12,377 bases of DNA. Origin: JBAXHO01 sp037138855. GTDB lineage: Bacteria > Patescibacteriota > Dojkabacteria > B142 > OLB20. Location: NCBI GenBank assembly GCA_037138855.1, contig JBAXHO010000050.1:1-12377 (forward strand), written 5' to 3'. Made by a program: the position numbers and the translations under genes. Positions 5,948 to 12,377 of this stretch are shown piece by piece. Each line of letters begins with the position of its first letter. Position 1 is the first letter of the stretch. The notes under the pieces are model-generated. The model was not told the origin of the DNA. It did not search any database and was given only the letters and a program-made list of their open reading frames with translations.

Positions 5948-7558
5948 TTAAGTTTTTTCAGATAATAAATAAATTGCATCAATTACCAAGGCTACTTTGC
6001 CTTTATCGAGGATAGTCACTCCTGAGAAACTCCCTTCTTTTTTAAGAGTTTCGGGAAATGGTTTAATCACAATCTCTTTTTCCTGGAGAATAGTATCGAC
6101 TATAATCGCTTTTTTTCCATTGTGTGATTTAAGAACAATTAGTTGCTGTTTGGAATTTTTGTTTTGAGATTGTTCAGTTATAATTTTTCCAAAAAAAGAA
6201 TTTTGTAAAATTGGAATTTCATTTTTCTCAACTATTACTACATAAGAATCAGCAACCTGTTTAATATCAGCATCTTGTAAGCGAATGGTGCGTTCAATGT
6301 CAAAAAAAGGCAGAGCAAATATATTATCTTTAACGGTTGCAATCATAGCTTTGACAATGGAGAGAGAGGTTGGTAATTCCAGTGTAATTTTAGTACCCTT
6401 AGCGATCCCATTTTCATTCTCTAAAGGTGACTGGATTGAAACTCTACCACCGACTTTCTTGACAAATTCTTTTACGATGCCAAGACCGACGCCTCGGCCA
6501 GAAAGATTGGTTACGACATCTTTGGTAGATAATTTAGAACTAAATAAAAAATTTTGCAGATCAATTTCTTTGAGATTAGCTGCATCTGCTTGTGAGATTA
6601 GGCCTTTTTCGATCGCCTTATTTCGTATTTTTTCATAGTCAATTGCCTTATCTGAATTTTCTACTTCAATAAACACAACTTCATTTCTTTTTTCAGCACG
6701 TAAAAAAATGTCACCCTTTTCACCAGTACCATGGTCAACAGCATTTCTAAGAAGATGAATGAGTGGCTCAGAAAGCTGGTCAATAATAGTACGGTCGAGT
6801 TCAATATCATCATTTAGCACAGTAAAATTAATATCTTTGTTTAGTGAGACTGCCAGGTCTCTAACCATTCTAGGAAACTTAGCGAAAATTTGTCCGACTG
6901 GCACTAATCTTGTTTGTAATGTGTAATATTGAATTTCAGTGATCAGTTTATTTAAGTTATCAATTATTTCTTTGGCAGTTGGACTCAAACTTTTCAATTC
7001 GTCAAGTCGGATTCTTTCGACAAAAATTTCTTCAACCAAGTTCAGAAGATTATCAAGGCGCGCGACCGGAACCTTGATGTAATTGAGCGTTAGTTGTTCT
7101 TTATTTTCGATCTGATTGTTTTCAGGATTATTTGAAACCGGAGATGGAGTAGGACTTGGGGGCTGATTTGGTGTAGCATTTGTTTGATTAATTATTGTTT
7201 TTAATTGAGTAAGCTTTTCAGTGGGGTCGATTTCCTGATTTTTTTCAACAATTTCAGTTTTGGAATTTTCAAGAAAATCGATCGTGGAATACATCAGATT
7301 AATTATTTCCGGTGTTAGTCTAGCAGGGTCAGTGCGTATTTGATCAAATAAATCTTCGAAAATATGTGCAAGTTCAGATGTACTCTGATATCCCATCGTA
7401 GCAGTTAACCCCTTGATAGAATGGAGCGCACGCATAATTTCAGTCAGAAGCTGAGTATTGGTTTGATTTTTTTCGAATTCAACCAAATTTGTATTTAACT
7501 GTTCAAGATGCTCTTCAAATTCACTAATAAAGAGATCCCGGTATTTATTTAGATCCAT
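5948..7558 (-). CDS. cheA: CheA chemotaxis histidine kinase with a degenerate G1 box
   Basis: CheA should autophosphorylate and pass phosphate to CheY. The 536 residues comprise P1/HPt (1-105, phospho-His H46 in RALHSIKG), a Pro/Asn-rich linker (about 125-155), P3 dimerisation (156-235, with QTRLVPVGQIF), P4 kinase (about 240-400) and P5 CheW-like regulatory (about 400-536). There is no recognisable P2 CheY-binding domain. In P4 the N-box HLLRNAVDHG (268-277) and the G2 box SGRGVGLG (353-360) are normal. The G1 box, where DxGxG is expected, is N301-S-D-K-A305: the Asp and both glycines are gone. The loop after the N-box is also shortened. The flanking EVE and IDYEKIRNKAIEKGL align well, so this is not a frameshift. 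ATP binding is therefore uncertain. The ATG overlaps cheB by 14 nt. Confidence 0.95.
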   Translation of the reverse strand: MDLNKYRDLFISEFEEHLEQLNTNLVEFEKNQTNTQLLTEIMRALHSIKGLTATMGYQSTSELAHIFEDLFDQIRTDPARLTPEIINLMYSTIDFLENSKTEIVEKNQEIDPTEKLTQLKTIINQTNATPNQPPSPTPSPVSNNPENNQIENKEQLTLNYIKVPVARLDNLLNLVEEIFVERIRLDELKSLSPTAKEIIDNLNKLITEIQYYTLQTRLVPVGQIFAKFPRMVRDLAVSLNKDINFTVLNDDIELDRTIIDQLSEPLIHLLRNAVDHGTGEKGDIFLRAEKRNEVVFIEVENSDKAIDYEKIRNKAIEKGLISQADAANLKEIDLQNFLFSSKLSTKDVVTNLSGRGVGLGIVKEFVKKVGGRVSIQSPLENENGIAKGTKITLELPTSLSIVKAMIATVKDNIFALPFFDIERTIRLQDADIKQVADSYVVIVEKNEIPILQNSFFGKIITEQSQNKNSKQQLIVLKSHNGKKAIIVDTILQEKEIVIKPFPETLKKEGSFSGVTILDKGKVALVIDAIYLLSEKT

Positions 7559-8141
7559 TTGTAATTATTTCCAGAATTCTTTTACCAATTAGATTTCGTT
7601 CCAGTAATTGATCGGCAATCCCGGCCTTAATAATGGCTTCGGGCATTGATCTAATCACCGCATCTACTGGATCTTGTACTAGACAGATTCCACCAACTGC
7701 TTTTATCGCCTGCATTCCTTCCAAACCATCTTCACCCATACCAGACAAAATAACTCCAATAGAATACTGACGATATGTGGCTGCAATTGATTTCATTGTT
7801 ATATCAATTGCCGGACAAATCCCAAATTTATATGCTTCGCAAATTAACTGGATTTTTTTTTCGTAATAATTTGTAGTACTTTTCTCAACTTGAAGATGGC
7901 AGTCACCAGGTGCAATATAGGCGACTCCTTTTTGAACGGTTTCTCCTGCCTCGCCTGGTTTGATTTCAATGTGGCAAAGCTTATTTAATCTTTCGGCGAG
8001 CCTTACAATAAATTGTGGTGGAATATGTTGGACAATAAAAATGTCAGCTGCAAAATCTTTAGGAAATTCTTGCAAAATCAATTCCAAAATTTTTGTACCA
8101 CCAGTAGATGATCCAATTACTACAGCCCATTTATTAATCAT
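7545..8141 (-). CDS. cheB: CheB-type methylesterase domain without receiver
   Basis: CheB removes methyl groups from, and can deamidate, chemoreceptor glutamates/glutamines during adaptation. This 198-residue protein is the catalytic domain alone. The triad is S12 (GSSTGG), H39 (VQHIPP) and D138 (GMGEDG), with the usual IAPGD (76-80) and CPAID (109-113) segments. Canonical CheB has an N-terminal receiver of about 130 residues that inhibits the enzyme until CheA phosphorylates it. Here the ORF begins directly at the esterase, and the preceding gene is a complete, separately terminated cheY 33 nt upstream. Activity should therefore not depend on CheB phosphorylation in cis. The gene overlaps cheA by 14 nt. 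No cheR is in the window, so the source of receptor methyl esters is not visible here. Confidence 0.93.
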   Translation of the reverse strand: MINKWAVVIGSSTGGTKILELILQEFPKDFAADIFIVQHIPPQFIVRLAERLNKLCHIEIKPGEAGETVQKGVAYIAPGDCHLQVEKSTTNYYEKKIQLICEAYKFGICPAIDITMKSIAATYRQYSIGVILSGMGEDGLEGMQAIKAVGGICLVQDPVDAVIRSMPEAIIKAGIADQLLERNLIGKRILEIITNGSK

Positions 8142-8174
8142 AGTGATTGAATGTTAAAATATGATCTTACTTTT

Positions 8175-8537
8175 TCAAATAGCGAGAACCCGTTCGACTT
8201 CTTGAATGACTTGTGGATTTTCAAATGGTTTGACAATATAACCAAGTGCACCATTTGTTTTGGCTTCATTTATCATTTCATTTTGACCAATTGCTGAAAT
8301 TACTAAAACTTTGACGTTTTTTTCCATTTGTTTTAAGACGTCCATTCCTGTAATTTCTGGCATAATCATGTCAAGAAGCAGGAGTGCTGGTTTGTCGGAT
8401 TTCAGCATTTCCAGGCATTCTCTACCATTACTACATTCAGAAAAATTTGAATATCCGGCTGAAATTAGGATATCTTTAAGAATATTTCTCATAAATGCTG
8501 AATCGTCAGCAAGCATAATCTTGATATTTTTATCCAT
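8175..8537 (-). CDS. cheY: CheY, chemotaxis response regulator
   Basis: A 120-residue single receiver domain, the diffusible output of the CheA pathway. Acidic pocket D11-D12, phosphoacceptor D56 (LLLDMIMPEITG), hydroxyl S81, the aromatic switch Y100 and catalytic K103 (YIVKPF) are all present, with Y and K at the CheY-type spacing of three. The sequence is closer to Thermotoga/Bacillus CheY than to the LTN...YLIKSD receiver elsewhere in the window. Its place between cheW and cheB in the cluster supports the name. The motor it acts on is unknown: no flagellar switch gene and no pilus gene is in the window. The stop is TGA; reading through it would add eight residues outside the normal family length. 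Confidence 0.94.
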   Translation of the reverse strand: MDKNIKIMLADDSAFMRNILKDILISAGYSNFSECSNGRECLEMLKSDKPALLLLDMIMPEITGMDVLKQMEKNVKVLVISAIGQNEMINEAKTNGALGYIVKPFENPQVIQEVERVLAI

Positions 8538-8557
8538 AAAATTACATATAAAATAAG

Positions 8558-9142
8558 TTAAATAGTTGGATTATTATTTGAAATTACTAATTTTTCCAGA
8601 TGGTCTGTTTCCAAGAGCTTTTTGATATCCAGCATAATGATTAAGCGGCTTTTGGAATTGGGATCTATTGGCTGGGAATTATTATCTTCTTTATTTTCAG
8701 CATTTTTTTCGTTTAAAATTACTACGCCTTTCAGAAATTCTTGATTAATTTTTAAATTAGTAAGATTGTGAGCAGGATTTATTTTTTGTTTACTGATCCG
8801 AAGTACTTCTGTTACCTTATCGACAATTACCCCAAAAAGGCTATTATTGGATGCGATGACAATGATGTGCTCAGGTTGGTTTGACGACTGGTGTATCAAT
8901 TGAAATTTCTTTTCCAAATCTACAATTACCACAATTTTTCCACGCAAATTGATGATACCCTTTACATATTCAGGTGCATTGGGTACTGGAGTAATTTCAG
9001 TAAGACGGATAATTTCTTTTAATTCAGTTAATTCGCAACAATATTCTTCATTATCAAGTCTGAAAACGACTAACTGAATTTGAATTTCCGCAGGTGCTTC
9101 GGTAGGATTAGATGAATTTTGATTATCAGTTTGATTATCCAT
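8558..9142 (-). CDS. cheW: CheW coupling protein with polar N-terminal tail and C-terminal insert
   Basis: CheW links the chemoreceptor tip to the P5 domain of CheA. The 194-residue product is longer than the usual 150-170. The core is clear: LVVFRLDNEEYCCEL (24-38), the receptor/CheA binding stretch VPNAPEYVKGIINLRGK (53-69, with conserved R67) and FGVIVDKVTEVLRI (103-116). The extra length comes from a polar Asn/Gln-rich N-terminal tail (1-19) and an Asn/Glu-rich insert (about 145-165) before the last strand RLIIMLDIKKLL (166-177). It begins 12 nt after the receptor stop and is followed 20 nt later by cheY. The ATG is preceded only by A and T, with no ribosome binding site. Confidence 0.94.
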   Translation of the reverse strand: MDNQTDNQNSSNPTEAPAEIQIQLVVFRLDNEEYCCELTELKEIIRLTEITPVPNAPEYVKGIINLRGKIVVIVDLEKKFQLIHQSSNQPEHIIVIASNNSLFGVIVDKVTEVLRISKQKINPAHNLTNLKINQEFLKGVVILNEKNAENKEDNNSQPIDPNSKSRLIIMLDIKKLLETDHLEKLVISNNNPTI

Positions 9143-9154
9143 TATTTAATTAAT

Positions 9155-11386
9155 TTAAACAATTTTTTTATAAGTTGTTGCCGTATCTGTTTTAGCAGGT
9201 TCGGAACTATTTGATACAGTTTGCTGCTCATGAATAACTGGAGTTTTAACAGGTTGTGGTACCTTTGTAACATTAGGTTCTGGTAATTTTTCTGACATTG
9301 GTGTAGGAATCTGATGTTCTTCAACCAGCTCTTTTAAATGTTTTACTGGTTCTGATTTTTTAGCCTGAATCTCTTTGGTTACTTGTGAGGTAGTTACAGA
9401 ATTACCAACTAAATTGGCGAGATCTTCAGCTAACCGAAGAATTTGATCAGAAGCAGAAGCGATGTATTGTGTTGCAGAGCTTTGCTGTTGGGCTGCTGCG
9501 GATAATTCCTGCGCTCCTGATGAGTTTTCATCAATCACTTGACTAATTTCACTGGTGTTGGTTTGAATTTTTTCTGATGAAGAAAGCTGTTGTTGAGTGC
9601 TGGCTGCTACTTCTTGCATCTTGGCTGAAACTTCCTGGATCGCTCCGACAATTTTTTGTAAAGAATCCAGAGTGCTTTTAATTACCTCAGAGCTCTGATC
9701 TGTTTGTTTATTGCTGGCATCAATACTTTTAACTGTTTCATCAATCTTTTGAGTCATATTGCTAATTTTTTCTTGTACTTGTGAAGCTGCGACAGAAGAC
9801 TCTTCTGCTAATTTGCGTACTTCATCAGCCACGACTGTAAAGCCACGGCCGGCATCACCAGCTCTAGCAGCTTCAATCGCAGCATTTAGAGCAAGGAGAT
9901 TAGTCTGTTCTGAGATATTGGTAATAGTATCGACAAAACCACCAATATCTTTGGAAATTTCAGCCATGGTAGTGATCATGGTATTTGTTTTATTACTTAA
10001 TTCTTTCATTAATTCCAGATTTTTCCTGGATTCATCCCCGGATTCACCAGCATTTACTGCTACTTGAGAAGCTTGATTGGCAGTTTCGGCAGTATCTTGA
10101 GCAAGTTGAGCTACTTGTTTCACAGCCTGTACTAGTTCTGCAATGGAACTAGAAACCTCCTGAATTTTTTTGGTTTGCGCTACAGCACCACTTGATAGTT
10201 GTTGGGCAATGGAAGCATTCTGCTGAGAAGCAGCAGCTAATTGCTGTGAAGATGTTGAAAGCTGACTGGATGCTACTGACATTTCCTCAGCAGCAGTACG
10301 GAGCGGTTTTTTGATAAAATTACTCAAAGTTCGTGCAGCATAAAAGGCCAGTAGCAGAATAACCGGGATAGCAATAAAAAAGAAGATAAACATCTGTGTC
10401 TGAAGGGCGGTTACATCCTTGAAAGCAACTGTTTGATCGATTTCACTGATAATTGACCATTCAAAAGAAGTATTGATTTTTTCATTTAAACCTAAGTGGC
10501 TATAATAAGCAAGTACTTGATTACCATCAATTCCTTTTGCAGTATGTACACCTTCTCCATTTCCAGTAAAAGCTTTGAGAGAGCTATCATTTTGCACATT
10601 TTTTGCTAATACTGTATACCCCGTCAAGTCACTGATATCTGACCTTAATAAATAATCTTGACCGACTAAATATGTATGTTCATTAGTACCATCTGATGAT
10701 ACCTGAGAAATTAGATTATCAACGTCTTGCATATTTAATTCAGAGACCACATAACCATGAATATTATTTCCATCCATGATCACATCAGCAATAAATGCTA
10801 CAGGATTTTTTTGGGTGGCACTTAAAAACTGGTAATCTGAGATGAAAGACTTCTTGGAACTACGGGTACCTTCTGTAGCAGTTACTAGTGAAGTTACTGG
10901 AAATGAACTATCAAAGATATTTTCTCCAACCGGATAATTATTTGAAGTGGAAATAAGGATCAAGCCATTATGATCAGCAATAAGTAAATTCTGATGATGA
11001 TGTTTAGTAATAAATCGTTGTAAATAAACATCCAGATCAGCCTGTTTTTTTTGATATTCTTCTGTTGACTGGTAGGTCTTAAAAGAACCAGCTTTGAGAA
11101 TTTTGGTTTCCATTTCAGTTAGTGAGGTAAGCACTGTTGGCATTTCAGTAAGTAGTTCGACATCACTGGTTTGATTTTGAAAATAGGTTTGAATCGATTG
11201 TTTTTTCTCTGTACCCAATGATTGTAATTTAGTATTAATTTCGTTTTGCAGTGCTTTTTTACTATTAGTTTCCACCAGATAAAACAGAACAGCAAAAGGA
11301 ATGAGTGAAACGATGAGAAACCAGATGATGATTCGGAATGCAAAGCTATTGCGTTTAATATAATTACTAGTTGATATATTATTCAT
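9155..11386 (-). CDS. Methyl-accepting chemotaxis protein, double-Cache-like sensor
   Basis: A 743-residue transmembrane chemoreceptor, first gene of the che cluster. It has TM1 at about 17-38, a periplasmic sensor of about 290 residues (39-330) resembling double-Cache domains (NLLIADHNGLILIST, TYLVGQDYLLRSD), and TM2 at about 332-350. The long cytoplasmic coiled-coil hairpin follows; its tip (493-529, EQTNLLALNAAIEAARAG ... GRGFTVVADEVRKLA) is the CheW/CheA binding site and is highly conserved. After TM2 only the first HAMP helix is visible (IKKPLRTAAEEM); the usual second helix is absent. Five QQ or QE pairs fit the methylation/deamidation consensus. An 80-residue Pro/Lys/Thr-rich tail (664-743) ends without a CheR-docking pentapeptide. 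The ligand is unknown. By residue count the hairpin is near 44 heptads, as in Thermotoga receptors. Confidence 0.95.
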   Translation of the reverse strand: MNNISTSNYIKRNSFAFRIIIWFLIVSLIPFAVLFYLVETNSKKALQNEINTKLQSLGTEKKQSIQTYFQNQTSDVELLTEMPTVLTSLTEMETKILKAGSFKTYQSTEEYQKKQADLDVYLQRFITKHHHQNLLIADHNGLILISTSNNYPVGENIFDSSFPVTSLVTATEGTRSSKKSFISDYQFLSATQKNPVAFIADVIMDGNNIHGYVVSELNMQDVDNLISQVSSDGTNEHTYLVGQDYLLRSDISDLTGYTVLAKNVQNDSSLKAFTGNGEGVHTAKGIDGNQVLAYYSHLGLNEKINTSFEWSIISEIDQTVAFKDVTALQTQMFIFFFIAIPVILLLAFYAARTLSNFIKKPLRTAAEEMSVASSQLSTSSQQLAAASQQNASIAQQLSSGAVAQTKKIQEVSSSIAELVQAVKQVAQLAQDTAETANQASQVAVNAGESGDESRKNLELMKELSNKTNTMITTMAEISKDIGGFVDTITNISEQTNLLALNAAIEAARAGDAGRGFTVVADEVRKLAEESSVAASQVQEKISNMTQKIDETVKSIDASNKQTDQSSEVIKSTLDSLQKIVGAIQEVSAKMQEVAASTQQQLSSSEKIQTNTSEISQVIDENSSGAQELSAAAQQQSSATQYIASASDQILRLAEDLANLVGNSVTTSQVTKEIQAKKSEPVKHLKELVEEHQIPTPMSEKLPEPNVTKVPQPVKTPVIHEQQTVSNSSEPAKTDTATTYKKIV

Positions 11387-11414
11387 GGCAGTATATTGAT
11401 ATGAGATAAGTTAT

Positions 11415-11443
11415 ATCATAATCAAATTTTGTTAATAATTCAA
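11415..11443 (-). promoter_or_regulatory. Sigma70-type promoter of the chemotaxis operon
   Basis: On the minus strand TTGAAT (11443-11438, 4/6 to consensus) and TATGAT (11420-11415, 5/6) are separated by exactly 17 nt. Transcription would begin near 11408, giving a leader of about 20 nt before the receptor ATG at 11386. It sits in the 145-nt gap after the phosphodiester glycosidase stop, the natural place for an operon promoter. I see no motif for an alternative motility sigma factor and no hairpin terminator for the upstream gene in this gap. Confidence 0.55.
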
Positions 11444-11531
11444 AAAAATGTGATATAAATATTTTGAATATATAATAGAGATGGATGAAAGCTAGTAGAA
11501 TTTAGTAAATTGTATATAAGCGTTAATTCAG

Positions 11532-12302
11532 TTATTTTACCCCAATTATTAAAGGTAAACCTTGATTTTCATTGAAATTAAATCCGGGAAAATTCCTACT
11601 ATACATAGCAGTTGAAGGTCCTCCGTCGAGGTTAATCAAGCTAATTCTCAGATTATGCAATTCAGGGAAAGTGAGAATTTTTGCTGCTAAGTCCGCTAAT
11701 TTGTAACGTTGCGTAGTAATTAGTATTAGCGTTCTACCATCATCTGTAAAGCCAATCAAAGTTCGTAAATAGCTACCTTCTCCATTGATTGATGCTTCGA
11801 TAAATTGCGAAGCGATTTCATTGTTAGCGATTACCAGAGGGCCACTTTGAAACAAGATATACTTTTTTTCAGGATAATTTTCAGGTTTAAATTGCTGATA
11901 TTCCATAAATTCCATTTGTTGTGTTTCCTGATTATAGATGACCACATGTGTTAATTGCTGATCGGGAGCTGGTGTTTGTATATTTTCTCCATTGATTTGT
12001 AAAAATCCTGCAGGCTGAGCTTTCTCATAACTACCTTGAAAATAATTAGCATTAATTGCTAATTGAAAATCTTTGCTTTTAGCTTGTAAGTCCAGCGGTT
12101 GAGTATTTTCCGCAGTAAAATCCAGCTCAAATGCTTGCGAAAAAATCGCTAAATAAATATTTCCATGTTGATAGTATTGAATATCAGATTGATTATCTGT
12201 TTGTTTGATAAGCGTTGATTTTTTATCGATTGTGAATCGCCAGATTCCAAAGATTACACCTAAAATTATGATTGTGATCGTTAGGATTCTAAGGTGTTTC
12301 AT
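11532..12302 (-). CDS. Membrane-anchored phosphodiester glycosidase (NAGPA-like) domain protein
   Basis: A 256-residue protein of the family named after the mammalian enzyme that uncovers mannose-6-phosphate (NAGPA, Pfam phosphodiester glycosidase). Bacterial members are mostly uncharacterised, probably acting on envelope or extracellular polysaccharides. An N-terminal hydrophobic segment (about 6-23) with no clear signal-peptidase site suggests a signal anchor with the domain outside. Family motifs in order are LAINANYFQG (81-90), QSGPLVI (152-158), RTLIGFTDDGRTLIL (180-194) and the near-C-terminal INLDGGPSTAMY (223-234), whose Asp-Gly-Gly is the most conserved part. The domain seems complete though compact. 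It lies 145 nt upstream of the receptor gene on the same strand; a link with chemotaxis is not shown. The ATG lacks a Shine-Dalgarno sequence. Confidence 0.85.
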   Translation of the reverse strand: MKHLRILTITIIILGVIFGIWRFTIDKKSTLIKQTDNQSDIQYYQHGNIYLAIFSQAFELDFTAENTQPLDLQAKSKDFQLAINANYFQGSYEKAQPAGFLQINGENIQTPAPDQQLTHVVIYNQETQQMEFMEYQQFKPENYPEKKYILFQSGPLVIANNEIASQFIEASINGEGSYLRTLIGFTDDGRTLILITTQRYKLADLAAKILTFPELHNLRISLINLDGGPSTAMYSRNFPGFNFNENQGLPLIIGVK

Positions 12303-12324
12303 TGGTTTTGCATTTAAATAATTG

Positions 12325-12377
12325 TTAAGAATACAGAAATATTAGAATCTGGGAATAAAGGAATATAAGAATCTAAG
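12325..12377. repeat. AAGAAT-type degenerate repeats at the right edge
   Basis: The 75 nt beyond the glycosidase gene hold imperfect copies of an A-rich unit with GAATCT or GAATA cores: TTAGAATCT, GGAATATAAG, TAAGAATCTAAG. The 9-mer TAAGAATCT (12366-12374) also occurs on the minus strand over the cheD stop codon. No convincing promoter for the glycosidase gene can be picked out. The repeat probably continues beyond the window. Confidence 0.4.

Noticed and set aside
6285..6638. A 117-codon plus-strand frame opposite cheA.
   Set aside because: It is antisense to the conserved P4 domain and shows no recognisable motif, so it is treated as a chance ORF.
7545..7558. Possible frameshift or CheB-CheA fusion at the 14-nt overlap.
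   Set aside because: CheB ends at its normal family length and CheA begins with a proper HPt N-terminus (MDLNKYRDLF), so this is an ordinary operon overlap.

Overview
The window is AT-rich and gene-dense. It looks like chromosomal sequence from an uncultured bacterium, most plausibly a member of the Patescibacteria (Candidate Phyla Radiation). That placement is inference. It rests on the style of the soluble PAS histidine kinase (SHQLRTPLT H-box followed by IRWYTQML), on the stand-alone receiver ending in YLIKSDW, on very short spacers, on a near absence of Shine-Dalgarno sequences, and on AT-rich degenerate repeats between genes. TGA serves as a normal stop (cheC and cheY end in TGA), so the TGA-as-glycine code of Gracilibacteria/Absconditabacteria is not indicated. 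Every gene except one small ORF at the left edge lies on the minus strand, so transcription runs from high to low coordinates.

Layout in transcription order. (1) 12302-11532: a membrane-anchored phosphodiester glycosidase (NAGPA-like). (2) 11386-4814: a chemotaxis cluster of seven genes, MCP receptor - cheW - cheY - cheB - cheA - cheC - cheD. Spacers are 12, 20 and 33 nt, then a 14-nt overlap, 53 nt, and a 17-nt overlap. A good sigma70-type promoter precedes the receptor gene at 11443-11415. (3) 4676-3149: a soluble PAS histidine kinase and a single-domain response regulator. (4) 3004-423: a three-gene ABC-2 type exporter (ATPase and two permeases, COG4586/COG4587/COG3694 type). (5) 164-385 on the plus strand: a 73-residue two-helix membrane protein behind a TTGACA promoter.

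The chemotaxis genes form a nearly complete signalling array of the Thermotoga/Bacillus/archaeal kind. The receptor has a periplasmic double-Cache-like sensor. CheW couples it to CheA, CheY is the output regulator, and CheC is a CheY-P phosphatase with both active sites intact. CheD is a receptor deamidase with the Thr/Cys/His triad intact, and CheB is a methylesterase domain without its receiver. No CheR, flagellar gene or pilus gene lies in the window. The largest surprise is CheA: its P1 phosphohistidine, N-box and G2 box are normal, but the G1 ATP-binding box (DxGxG) reads N-S-D-K-A, so nucleotide binding is in doubt. The receptor is also unusual, with only a half HAMP and an 80-residue C-terminal tail. 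Together these make the cluster an odd chemotaxis-like system, possibly controlling surface pili rather than flagella.
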